A stretch of 64,000 nucleotides of DNA from Megamerina dolium (GCA_963854835.1 OY978525.1:86240171-86304170); one strand, 5' to 3'. Positions 1 through 10,218 are shown, numbered from the stretch's first letter. The notes: generated from the letters alone by a model not told the origin. A program made the numbers and translations.

Positions 1-375
1 TGTTTTGCTCTGAACCCAAATTGATGCAACGGTATAATGTTATTTGCTTCAACAATTGGCTGTATCTTCAACATTAATAGTTTTTCAAACACTTTGGATA
101 GGATAGGCAGCAGGCTAATAGGCCTGTACGACGATACATTAGTTGAATCTTTTCCAGGTTTTGCAATCAGAATTATTTGGGAAATTTTCCATGCTGAGGG
201 GAAATAACAAAGGCGTGGTATTGCATTCAACAGCTGTAACAGCTGTTTTACTGCAATTTGAGGTAGCTCGGCGATTATTTTGGCACTTATTTTATAATAC
301 CCTGCAGCTTTGTTGACGTTTAGTTCATTTATGATTTTGTTAAGTTCCTTTAAGGAAAATCTCACTAAGGTACAC
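1..375 (-). pseudogene. Jockey-like reverse transcriptase fragment
   Basis: The minus strand is open through about 120 codons and aligns residue for residue with the reverse transcriptase of the Jockey element at 13394-17922. Recognisable blocks are KIIAELP, IAKPGKD, SSYRPISLLPILSKVFEKLL and HQFGFR. These belong to the finger and palm subdomains that precede the catalytic FADD motif. The fragment runs off the left edge of the window, so its C-terminal part is not visible. On its 5' side it stops near 375, where similarity ends. It differs from the 4.5-kb copy at many positions and is a separate, older insertion. It has no start codon and is presumably not expressed. Confidence 0.85.
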
Positions 376-414
376 AGCACAGCACGATTGACCGCCATAT
401 TAATGCAAGATGAG

Positions 415-632
415 GTGAGATACCACACTGCAAATAGAAAATATTTGGGCTAGGATTCGGCAGTCAATTTTTAGGCGCCCAAAACCAAAAAATAGAGACC
501 ACCTTATTATCAGAGCTAAGCAGGAATGGAACTCTATCACTACCGACGACGTACGTGTTTTGTGCAAAAGTTTTCGGTGCAGAATAATTGCTTGCCACAC
601 AAATGGAGGACTTAGTATGAAATAATAATATT
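415..632 (+). pseudogene. Tc1-like transposase C-terminal fragment
   Basis: The plus strand encodes a run ending LQIENIWARIRQSIF, then IRAKQEWNSITTDDVRVLC, then a stop after HTNGGLSMK. This is the layout of the last 60-70 residues of Tc1-family transposases: an IENLW-type motif just after the third catalytic acid, then a W-x-x-I helix and a short basic tail. The DNA-binding domain and the first two catalytic aspartates are absent, so this is only the 3' end of an element. I did not find a terminal inverted repeat in the following 500 bases. It directly abuts the Jockey fragment. The family call is firm; the subfamily is not determined. Confidence 0.7.
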
Positions 633-1137
633 CGGTTTTTATGTCTAAATACTAATAAATGTATTATAAAAAATATTTCCAAAAATGTTGAATTTTTTTT
701 ACGTTTTATAAACACTTACTGTACAGTTATTGTGATTTGCTAGGCAATCATTCAAATCGAATAATATCAAATCGAATCGCAATTGCATTCTTTTCTTGAG
801 TTTCTTTCTATTTGTGTTTCTTTTCTTCTACTCACATAATGACTTGACATTTTCAAAAACATTCACAACTAATTGACTTTTTTTCTCTCTTACAATCACT
901 AAATAATTTGGCAGTTTTAAGTTGCTACTGAATTGACGTTTTTTTTTTATTGATGCCGATTTCATACATGGATGTTTCTGACTAAACACATATTTTTGAT
1001 ACCTTTTGTCAGTGTTATACTTTCTGATATTGGCTAGCTGTCATATTTTTCTTTTCTTAATTTGTGTATGAAAACATCGGCAGACGCTTTGGCAATTCCA
1101 CCCAATTTAATTGTTATCATTAAAATATTTGTAATTG
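633..1137. other. Unassigned AT-rich stretch
   Basis: I see no gene here. The stretch is AT-rich with T-runs. It may include the 3' non-coding part of the preceding Tc1-like element, but no terminal repeat could be identified. Confidence 0.5.
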
Positions 1138-1148
1138 TATGATTGTGT

Positions 1149-1486
1149 GGGTGCCATAGTTCAGTGGTTGGTGGTTCTGGTATGCAGCCTGTAGGTTCAA
1201 TCCCCGGCTGAAGCACAACTTTAATATCGAAAGGTTTTTCTTTCGAACGCTACCCATCTGGCGGCAAGCAATTGGAAATTCTTCCGGCAACAACAATTTG
1301 CCATGGAAAAGCATATAAAAGAACTCTGGGTCAAAGCTTAGAAAAAGTGATATCGCAAGAGTTCTGCCGTTCGGAACCGGCTAAAATAAGTAGATCCCTC
1401 TAATACTATCCAAAATTTAACAAGCACAACATACAGGAAGAGAAGCTGAGCCATAGGACTCTAGGTACCATATATTTATGTTTTCT
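1149..1486 (+). mobile_element. tRNA-derived SINE, copy 1 (full length, diverged)
   Basis: It begins with a tRNA-like head (GGGTGCCATAGTTCAGTGG, an A-box-like stretch, then GGTTCAATCCCC, a B-box-like stretch). The conserved SINE body and a 3' end reading like ACCATATATTTATG follow. An 11-bp direct repeat, TATGATTGTGT, flanks it at 1138-1148 and 1487-1497, which is a target-site duplication. The copy differs at many positions from the youngest copy at 59842-60216, so it is old. SINEs of this kind are transcribed by RNA polymerase III and inserted by a LINE-encoded reverse transcriptase. Confidence 0.85.
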
Positions 1487-1776
1487 TATGATTGTGTTTT
1501 TAGTCGATTGTTCATATTTGATGTTTTCAATATTTTATTAAATATTTTTTACTTTGATTAATACTTCGAGTGATCAAAGACATATTTTCATCTTTTTGTT
1601 ATTTTTATATTTATTATTACCTTTTACCGTCTTCTTGACATACACTTGGAGTTTATGCATTGATTGCCGAAAACTTCCTTGATTAGAATTTGTGTTTTGG
1701 GCTTGAGACTTGCACATAAAATCTCTCCCACAGTGACACTTGTAATGACCAGTCCCTCAACATGAAAGATGCTTTT

Positions 1777-1943
1777 GGAAGACTACCTTGTGGTAACTAA
1801 GAGTGTCGTACACATTTGTGTGTCGCAAAAAAGACAGAAAGCTTGACGCCATTAGACTGACAACAGCTACTTTTGCTACTCGACTATTGGATTTGCTTAT
1901 GCAAATCCCCTACTTTATGATACATGCACTTGGTGGACACATA
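1777..1943 (+). pseudogene. Ancient RTE retrotransposon copy, segment a
   Basis: This diverged stretch matches the intact RTE copy around 11000-11190. Shared runs include GGAAGACTACCTTG, GTGTCGCAAA, ACTCGACTAT and TGGATTTGCTTATGCA. It corresponds to the end of the endonuclease domain (the SDHYLV region) and the linker that follows. It stops exactly at a TA where a mariner element was inserted and resumes at 2509. It has lost its reading frame. Together with 2509-2715 and 5296-5620 it is one ancestral copy. Confidence 0.75.
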
Positions 1944-2508
1944 CAAGGTGCGACAACTATGTATTAAGACTGCCTCTAGAAAACACAATTAAAACACGAT
2001 ATCTGCTAATTTTTCGGTATATTTATTCGAAATATTCTACTTCTGATTCAATGCACTTGTTACATAGATTTAATAGTGATTCAAACGCGTGTTCCAGCAC
2101 ATTTTTCGAAATTGCCTCCAGTTCCCTCGTCGAAGCCCGTTGTATGGTCTGAATGCCATCAAAAAAGCATCCTTTCAAATTCAATTTCAGTTTTAGGAAC
2201 AAAAAGAAGTCGCACGTTGCGAAATCAGGTGAATACGGTGGGTGTTTCAACACACAGACCTGATTCCGAGCCAAAAATTGACGAACAATGAGTGCTGTGT
2301 GTTAAATTTCATATTAAAATTTAACCTCAAACGAACACGTGTTTTGTAAAATGAATGCCAATAAACGTTAAATGTCAACCAAATTCCATGAAATTTTGAC
2401 AGTTAGTAGAGGAAGGTTGAAGCTTCAAAACACATGTGCTCACACACAGATGGCGCTGTTGGTTGCTGAGATATGGTTCGAGTCTTCATACATAATTGTC
2501 GCTCCTTG
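1944..2508 (-). mobile_element. Internally deleted mariner element with terminal inverted repeats
   Basis: The ends form imperfect inverted repeats of about 28 bp (left starts CAAGGTGCGACAACTATG, right on the opposite strand starts CAAGGAGCGACAATTATG). The element is flanked by TA on both sides (1942-1943 and 2509-2510). Removing it rejoins RTE sequence exactly, which proves the insertion. The minus strand at 2274-2023 encodes the C-terminal part of a mariner transposase, with HPPYSPDFATCDFFLF near the third catalytic acid and then about 60 tail residues. The N-terminal DNA-binding domain and the first two catalytic acids are missing. At 565 bp it is under half the usual 1.3 kb, so it is a non-autonomous deletion derivative. 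Confidence 0.88.
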
Positions 2509-2715
2509 TATATCCCACTCTATGACTGCTGTTGCCGAAAAAGTTATAGGTTATTAACGGCTTTTGAGAAATCAGTAGTATGATCAAAAGTGTCGCAACG
2601 TTATTACAGAAAAAGACGCTGCCTACAGGAAAACCGTCGTGCAGATATTGAGAAGTGGTACAGAGAGAAAACGAGTGCAGGCAAACGTATTTTCAGACGC
2701 AAGAAAAGGTTAATT
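2509..2715 (+). pseudogene. Ancient RTE retrotransposon copy, segment a continued
   Basis: This resumes the RTE homology directly after the mariner insertion, matching about 11205-11410 of the intact copy. Shared runs include TATCCCACTC, TATGATCA, AAAGACGCTGCCTACAG and GGTACAGAGAGAAAACGAGTGCAG. It covers the basic linker between endonuclease and reverse transcriptase. It carries in-frame stops. It ends near GACGCAAGAAAAGG, and the following element sequence reappears at 5296. Confidence 0.75.
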
Positions 2716-2848
2716 TTTGCATATTGTTGAAATAAAACACGCCGAGTTCAATTGAGCAAGTACACTATATTACATTTAACAGGTTCAGAAGAACAAAGTA
2801 AAGTGAAGAGAGAATATATTATATGTGCATGTTATATATGAGTGTATA

Positions 2849-3208
2849 AAAAATAAATAAATATGTGGCACTTAAAGCCCCAAAGGGCTCATTGGCCGAG
2901 CTTCTCTTCCATTACTGTTGTGCGTCTTAAATTTGGACAGTATTAGAAGGGACCTACTTATTTTAGCCGGTTCCGAACGGCAGAACACTTGTGACATCAC
3001 TTTTTCTGAGCTTTGTCACAGAGTTCTTTTAGAAGCTTTTTCATGGCAAGTTGTTACTGTCGGAAGAATTGCCAATTGCTTGCCGACAGGTGGGTACCAT
3101 TCGAAAGAAAAATCTTATCGATATTAAATTTGTTATGCATCAGCCGGGGATTGAACCACGACCTACAGATCAGAAGGCGAACACACTAACCACTGAGCTA
3201 CGGCACCC
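2849..3208 (-). mobile_element. tRNA-derived SINE, copy 2 (full length)
   Basis: Read on the minus strand it starts GGGTGCCGTAGCTCAGTGG, carries GGTTCAATCCCCGGCTG, and ends in GTGCCACATATTTATTTATT. The 8-bp repeat AGTGTATA flanks it (2841-2848 and 3209-3216), a probable target-site duplication. The body holds the CTGTCGG/CCGACAG inverted repeat. The 3'-proximal region, where other copies carry the AGCCC-tttg-GGGCT hairpin, is also retained. It lies in the gap between two segments of one ancient RTE copy, so it inserted after that copy. Confidence 0.9.
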
Positions 3209-3289
3209 AGTGTATACATATATGAAATTGAACAGTCAGAAATGACAATAGTATGTATACATACTTATGTATACAAAATAGTGTTGCTG

Positions 3290-4008
3290 TTAAGGGGGTC
3301 CACCTGTGTAAAATTTTCGAAAAATCGATTTTTTTTTACATTTTTCGCATCTTTAACGAGAGCTTCTACAGGATGAGGAAGGGGAAGTTTATGGTCCTGG
3401 TATTACAGATTAAATTTGAGTCTATAATACAAAGTTTTGTTGTGTTTCCAAACTTTGAAAGCGTTTTTCTCGAAACCATATTTTTGAATTTTGTGGGCAG
3501 GATTAAAAAAAATCTACTTAACCGATTGACTTGAAATTTTGACTCACTCATTAATACAGATAACTGAAGGTACCCACGTAGCGGTTTTTCGAAATCTTTT
3601 TTTTTTCAATTTTACAGCAGTTTTTATATCGAAAAAAAGCATGAAAACGAATAATTTTTATAAAAACAACTGCCATTTCTTCAATTTTTAAAATTTCGTC
3701 AAAATCCTACGTCAGTACCTCAACGATATAAACAGAAATAAGATTTTTTTTACTTTTTGCGTTTTAGATAACTGGTTCCAGCGAAATCTTGCCCACAATT
3801 TCGGAATTTCATTTTGAAGGGGTCACTTTGAACGCCCTTAATGAGTACAAGCCTTCGGATTACACTATTGGAAAAATTTACTATTGAAATATAAGCACAA
3901 ACCTTCAAAATAACGTAAAACTTATTCTTATTTTCGAATTAGTTCTCCTAACGAAAATTCCCGAAAAAGCGTTCGAAATACCGCACTCACACAGGTGGAC
4001 CCCCTTAA
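3290..4008. mobile_element. TTAA-flanked MITE 1
   Basis: The 719-bp unit is bounded by TTAA at both ends. It has terminal inverted repeats reading TTAAGGGGGTCCACCTGTGT on the left and the same sequence inverted on the right. Just inside the left end is an AAATCGATTTTTTTTT tract. It has no convincing coding region. TTAA target duplications are typical of piggyBac-type transposons, but those usually begin with CCC; this family begins with GGGG, so I leave the superfamily open. Three similar units lie at 22459, 45464 and 56180. Confidence 0.85.
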
Positions 4009-4027
4009 ACAATGTTGCTTTTAACAC

Positions 4028-5113
4028 ATATAATACCCGAAATCTGGTTGCCTTTGACAAAGTATTTTGTAAGTTATGGTGGTTTTAATTTAATTTAGAA
4101 GAGGTTTGTACGATAATTCCGAGACTTAGTATAAGAGCTATATAATAAGTGGGCGTGGCTTTCCTTATTCTTATAAATCTAATTAACTTTGCAATATTAC
4201 TCCACATCTTAAATTTGGTTGCTATTCGCTGAATAGTTCGTAAGTTAAAGCGGTTTAAATTTTTTTAATTTTCGCAATTTTGTTTGGTAGCCCCATTAAG
4301 AAGTGGGCGTGACATGCTAGTTTCAAGTCACTTAATTTCCGACAACAATGTTAATCCAAGTATCAATTATGGTTATTCTAGACAGAAGGTTGCCGAAGTT
4401 ACAACTGTTTCAATTGAAAAGAAACTCAGTTATTTTGTATGAAGGCTACTATAAACAATGGGCGTGGCGCTACAATTGTAAGAAGTTGTTCTTACAATAC
4501 TAATCTATTCTTTAAATCTGGTTGCTCTACGCTAAACAGTTTGAAAGTTACGGCAATTAAATTTTTTTTTTTAATTTCCGCTACATTGTATGGGAGCCCC
4601 AATAAGAAGTGGACGTGGTACGCTGAATTTTTGCCAGATTATTTCTGACTACTACATTAATCTAAGTGTCAATTATGCCTATTCTAGACAGAAGATTGCA
4701 GCAGTTACAGCTGTTTCAATTTGAAAGCAGTACAGACACTTTGTATATACTACAAAGAGTAGACGTGGCTCGCCCATTTCTGGGAAGTTTATGTAGCAGT
4801 ATAATATAACTCCACTTGCCAAATATTGTTGGTCCAGATGGTATATTAAGTGGATTATAGCAAGTTAAAGGTTTTGAAATTCCGACGTTAGTCGCTTTGA
4901 ATGCTTCGTGTGAGCGTGGTTATTGACCGATCATCCCCAATATCAATGCCCTCCGTACCCTTGGATCATAGGTTACTTATTCCAAATTGTGTCAAAATAG
5001 CTCAATACTTGCTCAAGTTATTGTGCGAACCAGCCAGGTGACGGAAGGACGGATGGACATCGTTAAATCGAAAATTTAAGCGACCTTGCATATTACATTA
5101 TGCAGGGTATAAT
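4028..5113 (+). repeat. GGGCGTGG repeat, copy A
   Basis: This is one of five copies of an unclassified interspersed repeat. It consists of diverged internal subrepeats of roughly 170-240 bp. Each contains an AAGTGGGCGTGG-like motif, a TATTCTAGACAGAAG motif and AGTTACAGCTGTTTCAATT. The distal part has ATCGTTAAATCGAAAATTTA preceded by GACGGAAGGACGGATGGAC. It ends at ATTATGCAGGGTATAA. There is no long reading frame. It lies between TTAA MITE 1 and the second RTE segment. I do not recognise a transposase or reverse transcriptase in it. Confidence 0.75.
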
Positions 5114-5295
5114 GAATGAGTGAATGAACCGAGCATAAATTTTGATCATAAATAATCTGCAGGCTTTGTTCGTTTGTAAATCGATTCATGGTTAAATTAT
5201 AGACCAAACTGAACATGTTTTACAGTAACATGTCACACGAAAATAGCTGTACCAGTGTTGCCCAAAAGAAAGTTTCTAAAAAATCACCCTGTATG

Positions 5296-5620
5296 GGAAG
5301 ATAGAGATGAGTAGAGATGCTAATGAGACTCGCTGGGAAGATTAGGCGCCTCAGAGGCGGTTGAAATTCCCCAACCTCTTTTTGACGAGATGAAAATAGC
5401 AATCTGATTACATATATACCCACTGTCCTGAGCCTATGGACAAAACACTTCTCCAAGTTACTGAATGGCGATGAAACGAACAATCCCGCCAGTGGAGGAT
5501 ATTACCCGAATATCCCAATCACGGATGATGGTAGATATCTTCGTAGAAGCCATTTTAACGCTGAAGAACAACAAAGCTGCAGGTGCTAATGGTCTACCTG
5601 CCGAGCTGCTAAATCCATTA
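5296..5620 (+). pseudogene. Ancient RTE retrotransposon copy, segment b
   Basis: It matches the intact RTE copy from about 11430 to 11775, starting almost where the segment ending at 2715 stops. Shared runs include GAGCCTATGGA, ACACTTCTCCAAGTTACTGAA, CCAGTGGAGGA and GAAGAACAACAAAGCTGCAGG. It encodes the start of the reverse transcriptase domain (the LKNNKAAGADGLPAELF region), disrupted by stops. The 2.6 kb separating it from segment a is made of later insertions. Confidence 0.8.
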
Positions 5621-5822
5621 TGCAACCAATTGCAATAAATTTTGCTATTCTACAGAATAATACTTATTGATATATTTTTATTTAACCCGTAAAGTCCTAA
5701 AGTAATTGAAAAACATCAAACCTCAAGGTGCGCCTGATAGCCCTGATATATAAAAAAACACAACGAATTATGCTTAATTAACTTGTATTGATATAAATGT
5801 GGCCCATATATGGAAACACATA

Positions 5823-6539
5823 CAGCCCGATTCTGAATATTCCCGGGGAATTTTTTCTTCAGCTTCAGCAAAGTGTTGACGGAGGTCATAAATATTTTTG
5901 AAGAAAATGTATGACCAAAATTGATAAAATTTTCCAAAACGGCTATAGAAAAAAGGAAAATAGCATTAGCCTTTTATATGAAGCACGGCATTCCAGGTGT
6001 TATAGGATGTATTGATGGGACGCATATTCGTAGCAATAATACGAATTTAATTCCACCTCCAAATTCCGCCAAAATCTGGTGAGCTCCTCCCTGTTTCCTA
6101 AATAGAATCCACGCGCAATGTCGGGATGTGATTGCATTGCGTTTAGCATAAGATCGAACTGGAACTTGTTCGTTGTTTTTGACCTGAAAGTAAGAATATT
6201 GCCATAATAATATTTGTAATAGTAATAAATACAGTTATTTATTTAATAAATAACAACATTTATTCCATTTTCTACGAAAACAATTAAATACTTACATTTT
6301 TGCATACAACTCCCTTGCAGATAGTTGGCGGAATAATTTTCAATAAATGTCATCACATTCTCCCTTTTATTTACATTCGGAATGCCTACTTTTTTCCCCG
6401 GGAAGAAATTCCCGATTTCGAAGTTCGTTTAGAATTGGAGGAAAGGGAAAAGGGAAAACTCCCGGGGAATTTATATTCAGAATAAAAGAATAGGGAAAAG
6501 GGAAAAATTCCCGGGGAATTGTTATTCAGAATCGGGCTG
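5823..6539. mobile_element. Short PIF/Harbinger-like element with remnants of both genes
   Basis: The ends are inverted repeats of 17 perfect bases (CAGCCCGATTCTGAATA). They are flanked by ATA on both sides (5820-5822, 6540-6542), the 3-bp duplication expected of Harbinger elements. On the plus strand, 5965-6075 encodes KHGIPGVIGCIDGTHIRS, a diagnostic block of Harbinger transposases around the first catalytic aspartate. On the minus strand, 6195-6070 encodes KFQFDLMLNAMQSHPDIARG followed by NREELTRFW. This resembles the Myb/SANT-like second protein of these elements and is preceded by a CTTACTTTCAG splice-acceptor-like site. The two remnants are joined by a deletion near 6075. The right end has a tandem duplication rich in TTCCCGGGGAA. 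It is non-autonomous. Confidence 0.85.
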
Positions 6540-6542
6540 ATA

Positions 6543-8673
6543 AAGAAAATTATTTCACTTCTTCTTCTTCTTTCTTTTCTTTGATCTATTAAATAGTCGG
6601 AATTTCAATTCTGTTTAGGAAATTTAGCATCTATGTTACTTTATTAGCACAAATGTAGAGGATTGTAGACGAAAAATTGCCATATATAACACAATACACC
6701 GATGTTGTTAAAACTTGTCTTCGTCATAACTTTCCACACATGAATGTAAATCGAAATAATACTTTCCAAAATTTTTGTAACGAAGGGGCATAAATATTTT
6801 GATATACGAATTTATGCCTACAATTCATTAATTATTTGAAAATTCCTAAAGCTTTCAAAAATGATTGTACATATATATCAAGAGTTATACTTGAGACATG
6901 AAACCATAAGGTCAACTATTGACATATGATTGACATTGTATTGAATATATACATATGGTTGCATAAGATGAAAGCAAAATCGATCAATCAATAAACTAAT
7001 ATAATATTGAGTAGGGTTTTATGTATAAATTTGTATGAGAAACATATTTAAAATTTATTATTATTGACAATCAATATTTACATACTCATCAACTCATACA
7101 TACTCAGATTTGTGGTATTTTGGTCTCTCCTCTAATGTCGTCGATAAAAAAAGTGATTACATTGAATATAATTGCATTTTATTTTCTTTGGTGTATACTT
7201 TATTCATTATTTTACAATTTGCTCAACTTTGGGACACTTCTCATTTTCTAGTACATTGACCGTTTTAAAAGAAAGCAATAAATCGCCGAATACTTTTAAA
7301 ATTATTTTATTTTCCTGTGGACTATCAAACTTAATAAACAAATTGCTAAATTTATACAGGGTGTCAAACAGTCGAAACATTAAATTCCATGAATAGGTTT
7401 TAATTGTAAAATGCTCTTGGAAAATCACAAATATGTACCGAGGCATGATAAGCATATATCTTCGAAATTTGAAATATACAAATTAGTTTCGAACTCAAAT
7501 TAAAGTTAATGAGATGAAGATAAACGGTCTTTTTGTTCTTATGAGAAAAATGTCAACGTTTATTTCTATAGAACATTTATTTATAACAATAAAAACTGAA
7601 ATGCAAACGACTGACAGCTTCATGTCATAGTCAATTTTTTTTTTAAATTTCGAGACTTTTTTCAAAATTCGTCTTTCGTCTTCAGTCAAATCATTGGTAA
7701 AACTCATTGGAGGAGATTTTTAAAATTTTAGACAAAATTGGCAGACATTTTTTTCTTCCCCTTCCCTTCTTCTTGAATTCGTCCCTGCATCAGCCCATAA
7801 CTACACACTATGTATTTATGTCTAAGCAACTCTGGGTTGTAGTAACAAACATCCAAATTTTTAATGCTTTAAAACGTTATTCCATTATAAATATCGTCAT
7901 AATTAAATTTTCGGCTAAAACGATGTTATAAACATTGCATCTTTTAAGAACCCGCTCGTTTGCCTTCTATGCTAAATCCCAGTGGACACATCCACTGATG
8001 TGTCTTAATGTTGTACATCTATATAGTTTAGAAGTAGAGAAGCAACCTGGTTGGAACATCTCAATTTACATTCGCTTTACGATTATCACCCTATATATAT
8101 TTAGTACCATTTATATGTATTTTCATCATTGAAGTTTATTAACCTTGTCACGGTGTAACAACAGAGATACCTATCTATATCTACATAAATAATTTTTCAG
8201 CAAAACCAAAATGTTCCATTCACCATCAGCAGTCAACACAAAATATTTAAATTTATTTTTAGAAATAAATATGATGCTTAAAGATGGATACAATTACTTG
8301 AAATTATACTAAGTATTTTCAATCGAAACTCAAATGTACGTACATAAAGTATGCATCGGCATTAGCTGTAATTTTTAGAGATGAATTGTTAGAATAATGT
8401 TAATTAAATTGCTTATAACAAGTTCGCCGAAATGGTTTTATAATTTCTATATACATATGCTTATGTATAATCGAGTTAGTATAATGGTAATATAATACAG
8501 CAGGCTTTTTTTTAATGAAATGATAACACAAATAAAATATAGCTCTTTTTCTGGGTTCACTAGAGTGGGAAATATGCCAGGATGGAGAATTTTATAAACT
8601 GATTCGTTTTCTACAGAAAAAATATATTAAAAAATTACCCAATAAAGCAAAAGTTCGTTATACTGTTATATAA
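6543..8673. other. Unassigned AT-rich stretch
   Basis: Apart from the weak minus-strand gene candidate at 7207-7707, I see nothing recognisable. There are several short T-runs and no terminal inverted repeats that I could pair. Confidence 0.4.
7207..7707 (-). CDS. Weak candidate for a small spliced gene (unknown function)
   Basis: I do not recognise this. On the minus strand an ATG at 7707 opens a lysine-rich frame (MSFTNDLTEDERRILKKVSK...) of 70 codons. A second frame ending at 7207 encodes LFIKFDSPQENKIILKVFGD, then a hydrophilic tail ending CPKVEQIVK and a stop. An AATAAA follows within 10 bases of that stop and could be a poly(A) signal. The two frames would need an intron between about 7600 and 7440 to join, and I see no convincing donor and acceptor pair. 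The composition of the second frame looks protein-like, but the region is AT-rich and chance frames are common. It could equally be a transposon relic. Confidence 0.2.
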
Positions 8674-8674
8674 C

Positions 8675-8743
<69 letters not shown>

Positions 8744-8770
8744 TATGTATTATATATATTATATATATTA

Positions 8771-8860
<90 letters not shown>
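8674..8860. repeat. (TA)n microsatellite
   Basis: A nearly pure TA dinucleotide tract with a few interruptions (TATGTATTA near 8744). It borders the 5' side of a mariner remnant. Tyr-Ile reading frames across it are artefacts. Confidence 0.97.
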
Positions 8861-8862
<2 letters not shown>

Positions 8863-8942
8863 AAATCCATTATATGACTTTTCAGGCAGTTTTGTGATTG
8901 CTTGACTCAGTATTATTTGAGCACGCATCAAAGTAAAGAGAA

Positions 8943-9738
8943 AATTCGCCATTTACAGTTTTTCTTCGATAAAGCGAAAACGCAAGCCAAAATGTGAATA
9001 GTGTTTATGGTCGTAATACTGTAACAGTCAATTACGTGCAGTTTTGGTTTCGTCAAGGAGCTAAACATTGCACTAAAACCGTTTGGAACCATTTAAATAA
9101 GAGTGGATACAAAAAGAAGCTCGGTGTATGGGTGCCACACGAGTTAACGCAAAAAAACCTCATGGACCGAATTTCCATCTGCAAATCGCTACTGAATCGG
9201 AACAAAATCAATCCATTTTTGAAGCGGATGGTTACTGCTGATGAAAAGTGGATCACTTACGACAACGTCAAGCGAAAACGGTCGTGGTCGAATCACGGTG
9301 AGCCGGCGCAAACGGTGGCCAAGCCAGGCTTGACGGTCAGGAAGATTTTGCTATGTGTTTGGTGGGATTGGCAGGGAATCATCTACTATGAGCTGCTTCC
9401 CTACGGCCAAACACTTAATTCGGACCTGTACTGTCAACAAGTGAACCGTCTGAGGGAAGCAATCACCCAGAAGCGGCCAGCTTTGGCCAATAGGAGAGGA
9501 ATTGTGTTCCATCAGGACAACGCAAGGCCACACACATCGATAGTAACGCGCCAGAAGCTCCGGGAGCTTGGTTGGGAGGTTCCTATGCATCCACCTTATA
9601 GTCCGGTCCTGGCACCAAGTGATTACTACCTGTTTCTGTCTATGGCGAATGATTTTGCTGGTAAAAAATTCGCTTCAAGAGAAGCTTGTGAAAATCGACT
9701 TTCCTAGTTTTTTGCTAATAGGGACGAGGGTTTCAATT
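8943..9738 (+). pseudogene. Mariner transposase pseudogene
   Basis: The main frame (8994-9707, 237 residues) is a mariner transposase with the D,D34D catalytic triad intact: D83 in TADEKWITYD, D175 in FHQDNARPH and D210 in PSDYYLF, with exactly 34 residues between the last two. It also has the WVPHELT linker motif. Defects are clear. The N-terminus ([16 protein letters not shown]) lies in another frame upstream of 8991. About 50 residues of the helix-turn-helix region are missing between VQFWFRQ and KTVWNHL. The YSPDLAP signature reads YSPVLAP. A TAG stop at 9705 precedes a recognisable continuation, FFANRDEGF. Both ends run into (TA)n tracts and no terminal repeats remain. TA is mariner's target, which may explain the location. 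Confidence 0.9.
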
Positions 9739-9739
9739 T

Positions 9740-9871
<132 letters not shown>

Positions 9872-9971
9872 TGGTCTGGTGGTGTTTTCGCAAGGTAACG
9901 TGTCTAACTGCCTCAACTGGGTGGGGCTAGCGCAATCCTTGTTGAACTCATCGCAAGTCAACTCACTGGCT

Positions 9972-10088
9972 GTCATGTAGTTTGATCTGAGCGCTATGTG
10001 ATGATACCTTTATTTGTTAATGAGGGGTAGTCATATAGCTTGCTCTGCTTACTATGTGACGGCGCTTTCATTATTATTAATGGGGGCC
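9972..10088 (+). repeat. Tandem 58-bp units in the RTE 5' leader
   Basis: Unit 1 (9972-10029) starts GTCATGTAGTTTGATCTG. Unit 2 (10030-10088) starts GTCATATAGCTTGCTCTG. Both contain CTATGTGA followed by TTTATTTGTTAATG or TTCATTATTATTAATG. LINE promoters are sometimes built from tandem 5' units, so this is a candidate internal promoter. The second RTE copy keeps unit 2 (39660-39718) but has a shortened unit 1. Confidence 0.7.
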
Positions 10089-10218
10089 CTCCATGTGGCG
10101 ACCACCGGGCAACGTCTTCCTGGCACCCGCTGGGAGGCGGCTGAAGTGAGTGGCGAAAATCTCCTCGGTTAGAGGTTGTGCGTTGGGTTTGGGACCCGCC
10201 ACATAAAAAACCCCCCCA

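Noticed and set aside
9878..9960. HDV-like self-cleaving ribozyme at the RTE 5' end
   Set aside because: Some LINEs carry one, but I could not fold the required double pseudoknot with its P1 pairing from this sequence by eye. A covariance search would decide.
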